NCBI RefSeq assembly: GCF_010015585.1
Contig: NW_022985080.1
Location: forward strand, 574,806 to 638,805
Direction: 5' to 3'
DNA from: Eremomyces bilateralis CBS 781.70
Taxonomy: Eukaryota; Ascomycota; Dothideomycetes; Eremomycetales; Eremomycetaceae
Length of the DNA: 64,000 bases
Part shown: in pieces, positions 33,740-45,753 of the stretch
How positions within the stretch are numbered: the stretch's first letter is position 1
Layout: each line of letters starts with the position of its first letter
The notes under the pieces: model-generated
The model's input: the letters and a program-made list of their open reading frames with translations, nothing else
Databases searched by the model: none
Told to the model about the DNA's origin: nothing
Program-made: the position numbers and the translations under genes

Positions 33740-35618
33740 TCACCTAAAGTCAATCACAGCAATCTGTAATATGTTAGTCAGACGGTTTGCAGGGACATGC
33801 TTGACAAACTCTTACCTGGTGTCCCAAGGTATAAGCAATCTTTTTTCCGTCCACGTCCCAACACAAACTACTCTGCGCTTCATCCACTTCGGTGCTGCCA
33901 TTCGACTCCGTGGCCCAGGCCCTGTCTCCTTGAGGCCACTTCCAGATCGCCTTCGGCAGGCCGCCCGCTTCTGGATTCCATACGAGAAGGGCTTCCTGAC
34001 CCGCTGCGGCAAGAAGAAATCCATCTGGGGAAAACGCCATAGAGTAGGCTGGAAACCCGCCCATGAAGAATCGATGTATGACTTCGAATGGAGCCCTAGC
34101 ATTCATGACCTCGACAATACCGGTTGAGGATGCCGTGGCAAGCAGTCTTGGTGATGTAGCTGTAACTAACGAAGGATTCGGGATCGGTTGGAACTCGGCG
34201 ATCGTGATTTGGTCTTCTTGGGTGTTGTGAACAACCAGGTTTTTGCCTTCAGAAACAATCCCTAGGTGCCTGCCGCCTTCAGATACGCATGCCAATAATT
34301 CGCAGATCGGATCGAATTTTAGCGATTCCCATGCGATGTCGGTGCTGATTTCCATTTGCACAGCAGGATCCGAGGTCGTGTCATAGAATGCGATGAATCC
34401 CTCTCCGCAAACAGCAAACTTGGTATCTGATAGCCATACTGCGTCCATAACCGTCGTTGGCGAGTGAACCATCCAGCGAGGATCGGCATTTTGTGTGTCC
34501 CATATTCGGATCGCGCCGGAGACATCGCTTGTTGACACGACGAGCAATTGCTGGCACTTTTCGTTCCAGCGCAGCGCCATGACGGTGCCCACCGATGGTG
34601 ATATCAGATTGACTTCCTGGGATGCTTGATCGAGATGGAATAGCTTCCCTACGACCATTGTAGCACCGAGTTCTTCATTCCCGGTAATGAACGCATCTCC
34701 TGCTTGGGTCCAGCATACGTTCTCGATCTGAAATGGTGCGGGTGAAACTGGTTGCTCAAGGGATATTGAGCAGGTTGACGGAGCCGAGTCTGGAAGTTTT
34801 CCATCCATCACGTAATATCGAATAGAGTTCTCGACAGCAGCGGTGAGCAACTTCGGTTCCACCAAGCTCCAACTGGTCTGCATGAATGGAGTGTCCTCAC
34901 CATTCGCCCCGGTCGAGTCGGCGCTATTCGAATAGAGAAACGTTGTTGTTTGCGTCAAATCAACTGGCTTGTCGCTTTGAAGGGCAACGCTGTCGCCGAC
35001 TTCCATCGTCGATGGCACCTGTTCAGCCGCGGGAGACTCTCTCTCCGGACCACTATATTCTCGAACACCGTTCGTATCGATTTCCATCGCATCGCCATTG
35101 CTGCGACGGTCGGTACCATAACTTCTCTTTCCCTTCCCTGGGACTTGCGACAAGTCGGCAGCGAGGCCATTTGTTTCGGAGTCGCCCCGCTGCGCGGTTC
35201 TGGATTTTCTCTGCTCTAGACTTTCGCTTCCGCTTCGACTGCTTGTCCGCACTGCAAATCGCGGTCCGTGGTCTTCGCCAAAGATGTATCGTCTTTCGGT
35301 CTTGCCAACAGTTAGTCCTATACCAGAATCGGAAACTAAGGATGGCGATACCTTTTGGACCTTTGCCTTGAGATGATCAAGCCATAACCCATCTTGGACG
35401 AGGTTGATCAGGCAGTGCGACTTGATATTCGACGCGAACGGAAGGCTGTCGGGATGTTGGCACCATGCACGCGACAGCTGAATGGCGGCACTATCATATC
35501 CTGGGTGGATGGTTAGCTCGACCCTTGATATCCCAAAGGATAAGAACAAACCGGATTCTTGGAGGTACCGCCAAACCAGATAGTTCATAACATTGGAGGA
35601 TAGGATTTCGGCCGTCAT
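33740..35618 (-). CDS. LisH-WD40 protein, TBL1/Sif2 type
   Basis: Three exons (35618-35552, 35500-33816, 33763-33740) give 591 residues. TBL1 and yeast Sif2 are subunits of histone deacetylase corepressor complexes (SMRT/NCoR, Set3C). The LisH motif opens the protein (LSSNVMNYLVWRYLQESGYDSAA), a low-complexity linker follows, and WD40 repeats fill residues about 270-591. Visible blades are VMALRWNEKCQQLLVV with IRIWDT, VMDAVWLSDTKFAV, and YSMAFSPDGFLLAAAG with LLVWNP. Two introns matter. A 51-bp intron in the LisH motif (35501-35551) has no stop and is in frame, so it is easily read through. A 52-bp intron at 33764-33815 adds the last exon, which encodes IAVIDFR and completes the final blade (TLGHQIAVIDF). 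It is assigned to the TBL1 class by layout; blade sequences are divergent. Confidence 0.85.
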
Positions 35619-36472
35619 GTTGCATACTAGTTGATGTGGACGAAGTGGGAGATGAGGGGACCAGAAGGTCCTATAGGCGGGGCGCGTTCTTTCGGGAACA
35701 CGGTGATTAGACAGGTGGTATTACAGAGATATGTGACAAAGACACGATATAACACGAAAGGGCACCATTATCGGATTCTCTAATGGCGATCCTAACAATG
35801 TATAATTCTTGACATTCGCGAATCCAAGCGGATGGTCAAGGGACTGGCGTGCCAAGACGCTAACCCCAAGGGACCCGCAATATGGCGCGAATGGCTGCTA
35901 TCGTCCACCAGTCAAATACCTCCTATCCATGCTGTGTCTTGATATATTGATCCTCTTCAACCTCACCTCCTCTGGGTTCCCTTATGGTCATCCATAATTA
36001 CCACATTGAAACATGTGGAAAGTGCAGGTGTGGGAACATATGGTAGGGATGGCTCTTCAGAGCCCTCCTGCTGTCTCTGTCTATGGGACAAACGTCTGGT
36101 AGGCTGATTTCGTTTGCGACTGCCAAACAAGATTGAGTTTGACCTCAACTGCTCCCGTCTCTTCCGCCGTATTGGTCTTTGAAGCAAGTTGTGAAACTAA
36201 ATTGCCGTTCAAACACCAGAATACCTTAATATATTCTGCATGGTTCCTCGAGTATTGAACATCCTGAGTCTGCTTCAGTCCTCGTGAATGGTTTCAATGC
36301 TGCGAACCCACCCTGTTATGAAGTCAGCTTTCAGTTTATTGCGGTCCGTAATATATGATTAGTCGTCGTTGTCGTTGTCATCTTCCTTCACCTTACTTGC
36401 AGCCTGATGGTTCACGCTCCTCTGCTTCCTCTGTTCACCTAAAATTCATGGTGGATTCCTGCATTCATCATC
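35619..36472. promoter_or_regulatory. Divergent region between LisH-WD40 and PARN-like genes
   Basis: It separates outward-facing start codons and should contain both promoters. A pyrimidine-rich run (36365-36440) leads into the PARN-like start. No extra gene or repeat was recognised. Confidence 0.35.
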
Positions 36473-38483
36473 ATGGATATCGACAGGAACACGTTCAAAG
36501 GGAATCTCCTTCCCATCCTCGAAAGGGTGGCGGACTCTCCCTTTGTCAGCATCGATTGTGAGATGTCTGGCGTGGTGACGAAAGCCAAAGGGGTGGAGCG
36601 ACAGCCACTTCAACAGACGCTTCAACAACGCTACGCCGAGGTCAAAGAAGCAGCGGAGAAGTATACCATTCTCCAGATCGGTCTTACATGCGTCACGGTG
36701 AGGGAATCAGATGAAGTCGACGAATCCGGACGATACATCCAGCGAGATCCGCAATACATATTGCACCCCTACAATTTCAACCTGAATCCCCTTCTCGAGG
36801 AGAAACTCGATATTGAAAGGATCTTTTCCTTTCAAAGTGGTGCAGTGGACTTCCTAATGCGCCACGGCTTCCAAATGGATCGGCCCTTTACCCACGGGGT
36901 CCCGTATCTTTCACGAGCTGAGGCAAGGGATGCCAAACGAGTTGCAGCGGAACTTCTCAACAAGTCTGGACTTGAGGATCTACAGCTTGGTCCGGAACAT
37001 GTGGACGCTCTGGGGTTTGTGGCGAAAACTCGAGCGGAGATCATCGAATGGGGTCGTATCAAATTCAATTCAGACCTGCACGTCTTTTCCCGACATTGTG
37101 CGTCGAATTTTAAAGGCATAAACCCGGAATTGACTCGCTTCGAGCAGCGGTTGGTTCATCAGCTCGTCCGAGCCGAATTTCCGGACTTGATCAGCATGGG
37201 AAAAAGTAGCAAGGTTGTCATCCGAGTCAAGGATGAAGTAAAGGAGAAACAGCGAGTGGCATCAAGACTTGCCGAAGCCGATAGAGCGATCAAGCGACAG
37301 ACGGGCTTCAGATGGATTGTCGATGCTCTCTCCGGACGATCGCTGGCAAATCTCACCATGGATCTTGTATCATACGATCCACAAACTGGCGCTCGAAATG
37401 ACTTCAATCAGCTTGTTTTTGGTTATCAATCCAGACTAGACCGAGTCCGGGACAGGACCCGCACGAGTCAGCCGGTGTTGGTTGGCCACAACATGTTCAC
37501 GGACCTGGTCTATTTCTACAAGACCTTCGTCGGCCCACTCCCCGATACAGTTGAGGAGTTCGCGGCCAAGATCCACGAGCACTTTCCTTTGATTGTTGAC
37601 ACGAAATACATGGCAACTCATAATTGCAGTGACATCAACCCAGCCTCGTCACTTGAGGAGATTGATGATAGCCTCATTGGCCAGAAGAAGCCGTTCGTAG
37701 GTATGTATACGGATATTTGTCCTGAAAGTGGGACAGATCCTTCTAAACATGACTGACGGAAGGATAGGATGGGCGAATGGGCACGATATGTCGGATAAAA
37801 CCCCTCACGAAGCCGGCTACGATAGTTACGTGACGGCGAGAATCATGATTCTCCTCTCGGCGAAGCTTGAAGCGGCAGGAAAATATATCGACGGCAACAC
37901 CCCCAATCCTCAAACTAGCTCTAGCCCCTTGCAAAGCGCACCGAGTACTCCAACCACAGAGTGCGGAGGGAGTGCGCTGGACCCGACCTCAGCGAACTTC
38001 ATCCCGGGTTCCCACTGCCATCGTAATGCTCATGCCGGCACCGAAGCCCCATTCATCTCGTTCACTCGTTCTCATCTTCAACTAGACCCTCATGGCGAAC
38101 GCCCAGATTCCGCGCCGGCCGCTTTCGTTCCAGGAAATGTACGCCTCGGTGATCCTGCGGAAGTGGTCCGCAGCCACGGAGTAGTATCGCGTCCCGCGTC
38201 TTCCGGGCACCAAGGGCCAGGCAAATCGCCTAGCTGGTTCGCGCGCGCAACCCCGTTCGATAACTTCGATCGTCTACAACTTCACGATACTTCGGACCCA
38301 ACTAAACTGCTCCGACCGTCTCCTGTGGAGGCTCACGCCATACGACAGCTACAGGAGCCTAAGCAACTGCAAGGCTGGATGCCGCCGCTCGAATCCGACT
38401 TCTGGAGGGTCTACGGGAACAAGTTGCGGGTATTCGGGACGGTAGAGAAGGAGCTCAATCTCGCACCGGAGGGTAGCGCTTGA
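36473..38483 (+). CDS. PARN-like CAF1-family poly(A) ribonuclease
   Basis: Two exons (36473-37700, 37768-38483) give 647 residues. PARN is a DEDDh 3'-5' exonuclease that shortens poly(A) tails and matures small nuclear/nucleolar RNAs. All catalytic acids are seen: Asp28 and Glu30 (FVSIDCEMSG), the same positions as in human PARN; Asp344 (LVGHNMFTDLVYFYKTF); and His423/Asp428 (TPHEAGYDSYVTAR) after the intron. Other family blocks are YTILQIGLTCVT, FNLNPLLE and LIVDTKYMA. Residues about 160-250 correspond to the inserted R3H-type region (AEIIEWGR, VIRVKDEVKEKQR). Its presence separates PARN from plain Caf1/Pop2. The C-terminal 190 residues are less conserved. The 67-bp intron has a GACTGAC branch-like site. 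Baker's yeast lacks PARN, whereas many filamentous fungi keep it. Confidence 0.94.
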
Positions 38484-39039
38484 TGGGTGTGATTCTGATG
38501 GATGAGTTCTGACTCCCAGCTATGAGCAAACGGGCTCCTAGGGCCGGTGGGCATTCCATTCTCAAATTGATATCATCTGCTTGGCGCAAGACAGGAAGAC
38601 AGCTCCAAGCGCCTAGCATTAGGCTCTACGTATGCAGGAATAGGTTTAAAATTCAACATTTCACTCTCATCTTGATCTATTGCTTTGACTGTCTCTAAAT
38701 GTATCCAGGTACACATCGCGTCTTGACAGTACCAAAGCAGTCCCTGGAGTCCAATCACCACGAGCTTGCTAGGGTCAAAAAGTGCTCTCCACGGAACTCG
38801 GAAACCATTTTAGTTTGTGCATATGGTGGAAGGATCTCGGATTCGTTTGTTGAAAATGCATTGTGCAGCAATCACGCCCTTTACATCAAGTTCAGGAGGG
38901 AATACGAACTTCTTGCGGAACCTACGTGGATACCAAACCAATTTAGGCAATGCTAACCGACAGTATTTAAGTATTATGCACGGAGATATATGACTTCCAA
39001 AGTCCTCCCGACTTCAAAATCATCAATTAATCTCTCGCC
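38484..39039. other. Intergenic region, nothing recognised
   Basis: Tandem spacing between two plus-strand genes. It contains the promoter of the acetyltransferase gene by position; no TATA box, repeat or RNA gene was identified with confidence. Confidence 0.4.
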
Positions 39040-39800
39040 ATGTCTACCACGGCAGAGCAAAATATCCCTAACCAAGCGGGCTCCACCCCAGCATCCGGAA
39101 GAGTTCCCGATTCCACTTCCTCCATCGCGCCCCGACCACTCAGGCTCTTGACAACCGATGAGCTCGCCGCTCAGCCGTCCACTCTCCACCAAGTCGTCGA
39201 ACTAATCACTGTTGCATATCGAGGGAATCGGATCTTTGGAGCTGATTCACGATTCGAGTCCGACACCGAGCTAATAGACGAACTTTCCGAAACAGGCATC
39301 GGTGCGGCGCTTTTTGAGTCGCAGCATGCTGGGACAGAGAGGGCTGTTGCTGCGGCATTCGCGAAGCCGTATACTATCCAGGGGGCGCAAGATTGGGAGA
39401 GAAGGGATATGGAAAGTGAAACAGGGGGGAGCGAAAATGTACGTATTTAAGTGTCTCTCATGTATCCCAAAGGCCCGCATTCGGACCCCTTCTATTGACT
39501 TTGATATAGATAGAGCCACAGTTCCCAGTGTATGAACTTTTCGGCGTTGCGAGCATCAACCAGCCACATTGTCGGAAACAGGGCCTCGCCCAACAATGTC
39601 AGGACGCCCTGGCCGCGGCCTTAAAAGAACGGCTGGGCGTGGATTCGGTGAGATTTGTATTGAGAGTGGTCGAAGAACTTAATGGAGCCTACTGGAGGAG
39701 AAGAGGATTCAAGCAAGTTGGAGAAGGAAGCATGAGGCCAAAAGGTCAATGGAATTCTGACCAAGATTTCCTGCTGATAATGATGGGGAAGCTGGTATGA
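39040..39800 (+). CDS. GNAT-type N-acetyltransferase-like protein
   Basis: Two exons (39040-39438, 39510-39800) give 229 residues. The acetyl-CoA-binding part of the GNAT fold is suggested by YELFGVASINQPHCRKQGLAQQCQDALAAALKERLG, where RKQGLAQQC resembles motif A (R/QxxGxG/A). The later LNGAYWRRRGFKQVGEGSM matches the usual xxYxxxGF motif B. The first half shows VVELITVAYRGNRIFG and an acidic strand. A donor GTACGT and the acceptor GATATAG (39509) keep the frame; the next AG would not. The substrate is unknown; amine, amino acid or protein targets are all possible. Its stop lies 87 bp from the stop of the convergent reductase gene. Confidence 0.8.
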
Positions 39801-39887
39801 TGCTACTCCCTAAGCCATGATGCCGGGATAAACGTGCCAGACGAGGTCGGAACATACTGAAGGGATTCAATACAGGGGGTACATGGG

Positions 39888-40979
39888 TCATGATCTCTTT
39901 CTTTTCTCTAGTTTCCACAGGTTGAACATGCGATAGAAGACACGCTCCTGTAAATAGTTAGATGAAGTCAGATTGCATGCGTTTGCGCTTCGGAAGACAT
40001 ACCATGGTGCCTCTAGGCAAATAATTCACTGCAAACCATACCAACCAGCTTCCACCTCCTTGCCAAATCTCATTTGGCGTCCACCAAGACCGTGACACCA
40101 CCTGTGCGACGACCGCTTTCGCGTACTTCTCGTTCGGAACCCCGTTGATCTGGCTGTGTATGACACGCCGCAAATATTCCGGTTCAATAGGCAGATATAT
40201 TGAATCACGTCTCAAGACTCGCTCAGACCGGGCGAGGTTGGATTTGACCCCGCCGGTGACGATGGTTAGGACGCGGACGCCGAAGGGCTGTAGTTCAAGG
40301 CGGAGGGTGTCGCTGTAGGAGTGAAGGGCAGCTTTCGAGGCATTGTATGCGGCTAGGAGCGCAGACATCAGTATACGACCAAGGAGGCCAGCAAGTCAGC
40401 AAGGAAGAATCTGTCTGGACATACATCCGAACACATACGGCATCTTGCCTGCCAGAGAGCCAATCTGTACGATTGTCCCTTTCGTTTCGATGAGGAGGGG
40501 GGCAAACGCCTGCACCATGCGCATCACGCCGAAGACGTTCGCATCAAACATCTGCTTCACATCCTCCACATCCAAGTCCAGCGCCGGGACCGTATAATTG
40601 CTCCCCGCATTGTTCACAAGTATGTCGAGTCTCCCGTTCGTGATGCTCGAAATTTTCTCTTTGAGTTCGGCGACGCTCTCGGGTTTGGTGACTTCGAGAG
40701 GGAGGACGGTGATATTTGGTCGGTCGAGTCCGGTGGCTTTGGATGGGTCGCGGACAGTCGCCAGGACATTCAAGCCTGGGTTCGGTCAGTCGGTGGTCGT
40801 AGCATATTCTAGCATCGATCACACCTTTGGAAGCAAATTCGAGGGCCAGAGAATGCCCGATGCCGCCTGCGCTGGCTCTACAAGATCGTTAGAATTCGGT
40901 ATCCTGAATTGACGGTTCGGTTTCAAACACGTTGAGAGCCATACCCTGTGATTAAGACGTATTGACCTTTGTTCGCCAT
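39888..40979 (-). CDS. Short-chain dehydrogenase, Ayr1-like (1-acyl-DHAP reductase)
   Basis: Five exons (40979-40945, 40877-40825, 40775-40425, 40352-40003, 39947-39888) give 282 residues, the normal size. Once spliced, the NADPH-binding site reads LITGASAGGIGHSLALEFASKG. NNAGSNYTVP, the DANVFGVMRMVQAF helix, the IGSLAG serine strand and the catalytic YNASKAALHSYSDTL (Tyr-x3-Lys) follow in canonical order. The GGIGHSLALEF variant is typical of Ayr1, which reduces 1-acyl-dihydroxyacetone phosphate in lipid synthesis at the ER and lipid droplets. The C-terminal hydrophobic SWLVWFAVNYLPRGTM and basic tail (KLEKRKRS) fit membrane association. All four introns are 49-72 bp, and every junction restores family sequence. 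The physiological substrate is inferred from family. Confidence 0.92.
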
Positions 40980-41864
40980 TGCGAGTTAGTACACCTACTG
41001 TCCTTCTTGCAACTGCGTTTAGCCAGACTTGACCCTTGCGCCGTAGATCTTCGCGATGTATGTTTGCGGGCTATGTTTTCCTTAAGAATAAAGTCGGCGA
41101 TGACCTCATTGTTAGGAGGCTCCCATGCCCCGACTAAATTTGGTGATTACGGCAACAATACTTAGACGCATGCTGGTGATATAAACATTAGTTGATCCGT
41201 ATCCCCAGTTAATATAGCCTTCAATTTTGCTTAAGTCAGGCCGTGTGCTCGAACAGGGCGGGTCAGCACCTCCGCGAGAAACGTACCGAGGGATAGGATC
41301 TGATGGCGGAGGATCGATGCCCACGCCCCCTGAGTCTCCTCGCCTTCGATTGCAATCCCAAACCATACATTCCAGCTAAAATTGACGACGTTTGCTACTT
41401 ATTCTTCGGGTTTCTTATTCGGATCTCTCACTTATAGTAACCCGTGCTTATACAACTGAGCCTGCTAGATGAGGTAGCTCTAACAATCCGAACACGCAGG
41501 CGTAGACCTCAGGACTGTCAAGTCTGGATGTACTTGACAGCCACCTAAGTACCTGCACCTATATGAGCGGAATGAAACGTCGAAGAGCAGGATGAGCTGA
41601 ATTACGATGCCTAAATTCACCTCACATTCGAAGGTGAAGCAGCCACTATGCAGACCAGAAGCTCCGGTTCGCTTCGAGCTGCAAGGCTGAAGGCGCCACG
41701 ACGGGTCGAACGAGGCTCAGACGCGTCCACGTCCTTCTCAAGTCTTCGATTCTATTGACACTGTCATTATACAAGTCTGAAGTCTCGTCTACCGCATGTT
41801 TTGTCAAATCGAAATTCCTGTGACAAGTCAGAAAACATTCGCATCTTTTCTCTGTGTGATAGCC
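40980..41864. other. Divergent intergenic region, AT-rich in part
   Basis: It lies between the start of the Ayr1-like gene and the start of the HET-domain gene. Frames are short and lack domains. It is the left edge of an accessory stretch (41.9-48 kb) with lower gene density. Confidence 0.4.
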
Positions 41865-43874
41865 ATGGCGTCTGATCACGTCCGAGTGCCGGAAGATTGC
41901 AGCGCGACGCTATGCGACGACTGTCAAAAGATTGATTTCCATCAGCTGTTCTACCCGACATCTCAAACCTATCAGTGTAAATCATCTCCAGTCCGTGTTC
42001 CTCCAGAGGATGATACCGAATTTCGACTGCGAAGCATTCCTGCAAAGGATCTCACTGAGGATTTCAGTTCAGCCTACTCCCTTTGCTGCTTGTTCCAAAA
42101 TACGGTTGCGAATGATATCTCGCGGCTTTGGGAAGACGAAAAGCAGGAATTAGCCAAATCGAAGGATTGGGCATTATACAGCGTGCCTGTGGCATCTCCT
42201 GGAACTATCCCGGTTTCAAACTATGTGAGAATAGGGGTAAAGGACATGTCGGATTGGTCCCCTCCGCTCAACAATCTACTTGTCTCAATACCACCCTCAG
42301 AATCTTCTATGCTGGATAAAATAAACTGGGGACGTGTGAATAGGTGGTTGGCAGATTGCCATAAAGATCATGTGTCGGCATACTGTCCTAAATCCGCCCA
42401 GGTGACTGTATCTGGAATCCGAGTGATCGATGTTTCAACCCTCAGAATCGTACAGCCAACTACCCCCTCCCTCGAATATGTGGCACTCAGTTATCTTTGG
42501 GGCGAATTCAGTGGTGAAAGCCTGATCGAGAGTTCTTTACCTTCTACGCTGCCCTTAACAATTCGAGACACGGTCGAAGTTGGGAAGACTTTACGTTACC
42601 GATATCTATGGATCGACCGATAATATATGCCAGAAAGTGGCCACGTGGAGCGGCATAGATTAATAAGGAACATGAACCTCGTCTACCAGAATGCAAACTT
42701 GACGATAATCGCCGCTGCGGGAAGTGAACCATCCTATGGCTTGCCAGGAGTGAGTGTTAGGTCGAAGACCACGACGAACTTCTTCCGTCTTGGTGAGATG
42801 TGCTTGTTTAGGGCCAATCTCCAATTTCCCGAGATTGGGAAATCGAAATGGAATACAAGAGGTTGGACCTATCAGAAGTGCGTACTCTCCCCACGAAAGC
42901 TAGTATTTTCGGACGGCGGAGTGTATTTCTGTAGTGAAGGCATTCACTGTTTCGAGTATTTACCAGAGCCGATTCCGAACAACGATCCCCCAATCCCGCA
43001 TGGCTCGGATTTCCTTGGATTCAGTATCGAGGAGCGGATCCAAGAGTATTGCACCAGGGAATTGATATTTGATGGCGACTACTGGAATGATTTTGAGGGC
43101 ATTCTGAACGAATATGAGAGCAAACTATCTAACACATCTCTTCTAGGGCATCTTTATGGATTGTCAATATATAAGGTCCCTCCCCCCCTCGCAGATAAAT
43201 GGAGTTTGGAAACGAATCTTTTCAGTTCATTGCTCTGGAAGGTCAGTGGCAATGCGATTTGTCGTCCACAGCTCCCCAGTTGGACATGGCTTGGGTGGAA
43301 GATAGTTGGCAGATACCATACCGCCAGTTCTCCTTTGAATTCAACCTTCTTGCCTTTGCGAGCCTACGCGGAAGCTCCTGATGGCGCAATCATCCCACTC
43401 GAGAAGTTCCACTCAATGGATCCTTGGAGTCACAATCCACCCAGTCATCTCCTGATACGTGGTTGGGTTTATGACATCCCGATTTCAGAGGCCGGAACTT
43501 TGCAGTGGATGGATGGTTTGCCTCCTCAAAGGATAGGAGCCGAATCAAGGATCTTCTTGCCCCAAGATGGCTCTCGTCTTCACTCTCAAAGCCATATTGC
43601 TCAAACCAATTCCGCCCTTGGGCTCGTGGTCTCTACCTACGATTATCATTTCTTCAGCGTCCTACTTCTTGTGAATTATGACGAATCCAATACACATGAA
43701 CGGGCGGGATTCTTACGAATGGGTGATTTTGGGTGGAGAGGCGTCGAAAGGTGTTGCGCACAGTTGAAGGAGCAAATGGGCTTTCAATGCAACGAACCCG
43801 AATACATGCCGCTGATGTTGAGGTATATATTTGGTCCCACGTTAAGGACGGAGACGAAGGGTAGGCTGAAATGA
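41865..43874 (+). pseudogene. HET-domain gene interrupted by one in-frame stop
   Basis: The frame from ATG 41865 encodes a heterokaryon-incompatibility (HET) protein of about 669 codons, broken only by TAA at 42621-42623; the same frame continues to TGA at 43872-43874. HET proteins trigger cell death after fusion of unlike hyphae. Visible HET blocks are EYVALSYLWG, TIRDTVEVGKTLRYRYLWIDR just before the stop, and VYQNANLTIIAAAGSEPSYGLPGV after it. Then come WNTRGWTYQKCVLSPRKLVF and PSWTWLGW. The N-terminus carries a C-x2-C pair (ATLCDDCQKIDF) common in this subfamily. The stop falls in the segment that usually reads RYCI(P/D)Q, where Cys also seems replaced by Tyr. No splice signals fit an intron there. 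It is a recent pseudogene unless there is readthrough or a sequence error. Confidence 0.85.
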
Positions 43875-45148
43875 TTGCCTACGTCTCTTCGTTTCAAGGG
43901 GAGAGTGGAGCATCACAGTAACTGGTATTTGAGACTGTCGAATAAAATCTTATTCCTTCAAATTATCCGGTAAAAGGTATGCTGTTAATCAGGTCATCTC
44001 GGTCTAATAACCCACCGAACTTTGTTGGTATCCCAGGAGCCTTATGCGTAGGAATCAGTCATCGTATGCATAGAGTAGAAGAACCCACCTGAACTTTCGA
44101 GACAGCTAGGAACACAATCAGTTCCGGTGTTAAAGCTCAACGGCGCCAAAATTGGACCAATTCGGGAGCTAGTGCCGTGAGGTCGTGCCGAGGGTCATGT
44201 CATTCCTATTACGAACGCATATGAGAAGGAAGTACATCCGTAGGCACTCCGTACTCGGCTTTAGCACCGAGCACGGATATAAAACACAGGTTACGTGCTT
44301 GAGGCTCAGTCGTCTCCTGCGTAGATCGGCACAACCAGACGCATCGTGCTTTGACTGGCGTCAGGAAGCGGAACAATCCGTCCACTAGGATCAAGGTTGA
44401 AAATAAATTCACGAGGGCAGCCGGAATTGAGGCTCGCGGAGGATTACTGGCCCCTCTAAAGGCTGGAAGCCTGGAAGGGCTGGAACAAGCTGGATCGTCC
44501 CGTGTCCGAGGCTCCACCATGGTGCGATCCTGCAGCGCGGGACGTTGAGACCTGAAGGGACTCACGGACTTTAAAGACAGTTCCAAGTTCCAAGTTCCAA
44601 TGTCCAGCTTCTAAGTTATGCTTATGAGAATGTGAGCCAATAAATGGAGGAACAAGGTGTGTGGCTGGCAGCATGGTCGATCATCCGGGTTGTGGGGATT
44701 AGACCAGCGCAGGATTGGAAGCTGTCACTGGCTGTGTTCCTGGTTTGCCTCAAGAGCTCCAAAGAACGGCAGTCTGGGATCTTGATCCTTCGGCTTATTC
44801 CCAGTCACTGGTGACGGAACGAGGGGAGGTACGGGCATTGCGAATCATGATCCGATTACGGTTTCCGATTCAACTTCCTGTCCTGTCGCGTGGCCAAATC
44901 TCCATGGTGGGGTCAGCAAATGCCATGCTCAGTTGGGAGTCAGGCGTTTGGCAACAGGAGTCCTTGGAGCCCGGCCAAGCCACTTCAGTTATGTAGAATG
45001 TCGCCGTATGTTCCAAGCTCTTGCAGAGAATTTCATCGTAACTCGAAAGAATCCAGTGGAGAGTCCCACCGACGAGCCAGAAGATGGGAAACTCGTAAAT
45101 TCAGCTCCCAGGCCCTTGTCCCCACCTGACTAAATATTAAAGCCACCC
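43875..45148. other. Intergenic accessory region, no intact gene
   Basis: Short frames in all phases. A triplicated 7-mer (GTTCCAA) ending in TGT lies at 44580-44603. Frames at 44715-45133 may be part of the decayed regulator described next, but they contain no recognisable DNA-binding motif. Confidence 0.35.
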
Positions 45149-45753
45149 TGCGATGGGATCGGATCTTTTCCGTATGGCATGACCCCAAATGTGTCCGTGA
45201 ACTGTTAGAGTTACTTTGTGGCTGCTTACACCCGGTCAGCCTCACAACTCACGAGGTTGATATAACGGACCACTTGGCAAGTATCCGCGCTAATGAACCA
45301 ACAAACGCCCCCGGGATGGCTAATGATAAAGACATGGATCGTCCAGCTCGATTACCCTTGTGGTTATCAATTATGATTTCGGACTTATCACTCGCATGGA
45401 GGAATGCTTGGTTTGCTACCGGCATCGAACTTGCTCATAGCGTTGGCTTTCATCGGCTCTCGGATCCCAGTATCATGATGCCTGATGGTATCTTTGTTTC
45501 AAGTTCGTGTACTCGAATTCTGGCTGGTTCGCATCGCGGATCAGTGACTTTCAAGTCATGTCATCCGAGAGTCCGTCGTGAGTCGGCATTGCGGTGCGTC
45601 ATGTCGAAGGAGTTGGGACTTGAGGACAAGCAGATATCTCACCGGCGTATGAAGAGATACTTCAGAGCACTCAGTACAGATTATTCATGGCGATGGTCTC
45701 GTGAAAAGTGGAATGTTGCTGCGAGTAAAGTCGTACGGACGTATCCCCGATGA
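45149..45753 (+). pseudogene. Possible relic of a fungal Zn-cluster transcription factor
   Basis: One frame reads RIFSVWHDPKCVREL and later LAWRNAWFATGIELAHSVGFHRLSDPS, which resembles the middle homology region of Zn(II)2Cys6 regulators (usual form AW...GMAIRMAQ.LGLHRDPS). The following sequence does not continue into the expected R(I/V)WW...DR block in one frame, and no zinc-cluster (CxxCxxxKxxC) is found upstream. This suggests a truncated or mutated copy. The match is short and the assignment is tentative; a small unrelated gene is possible. Confidence 0.25.
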
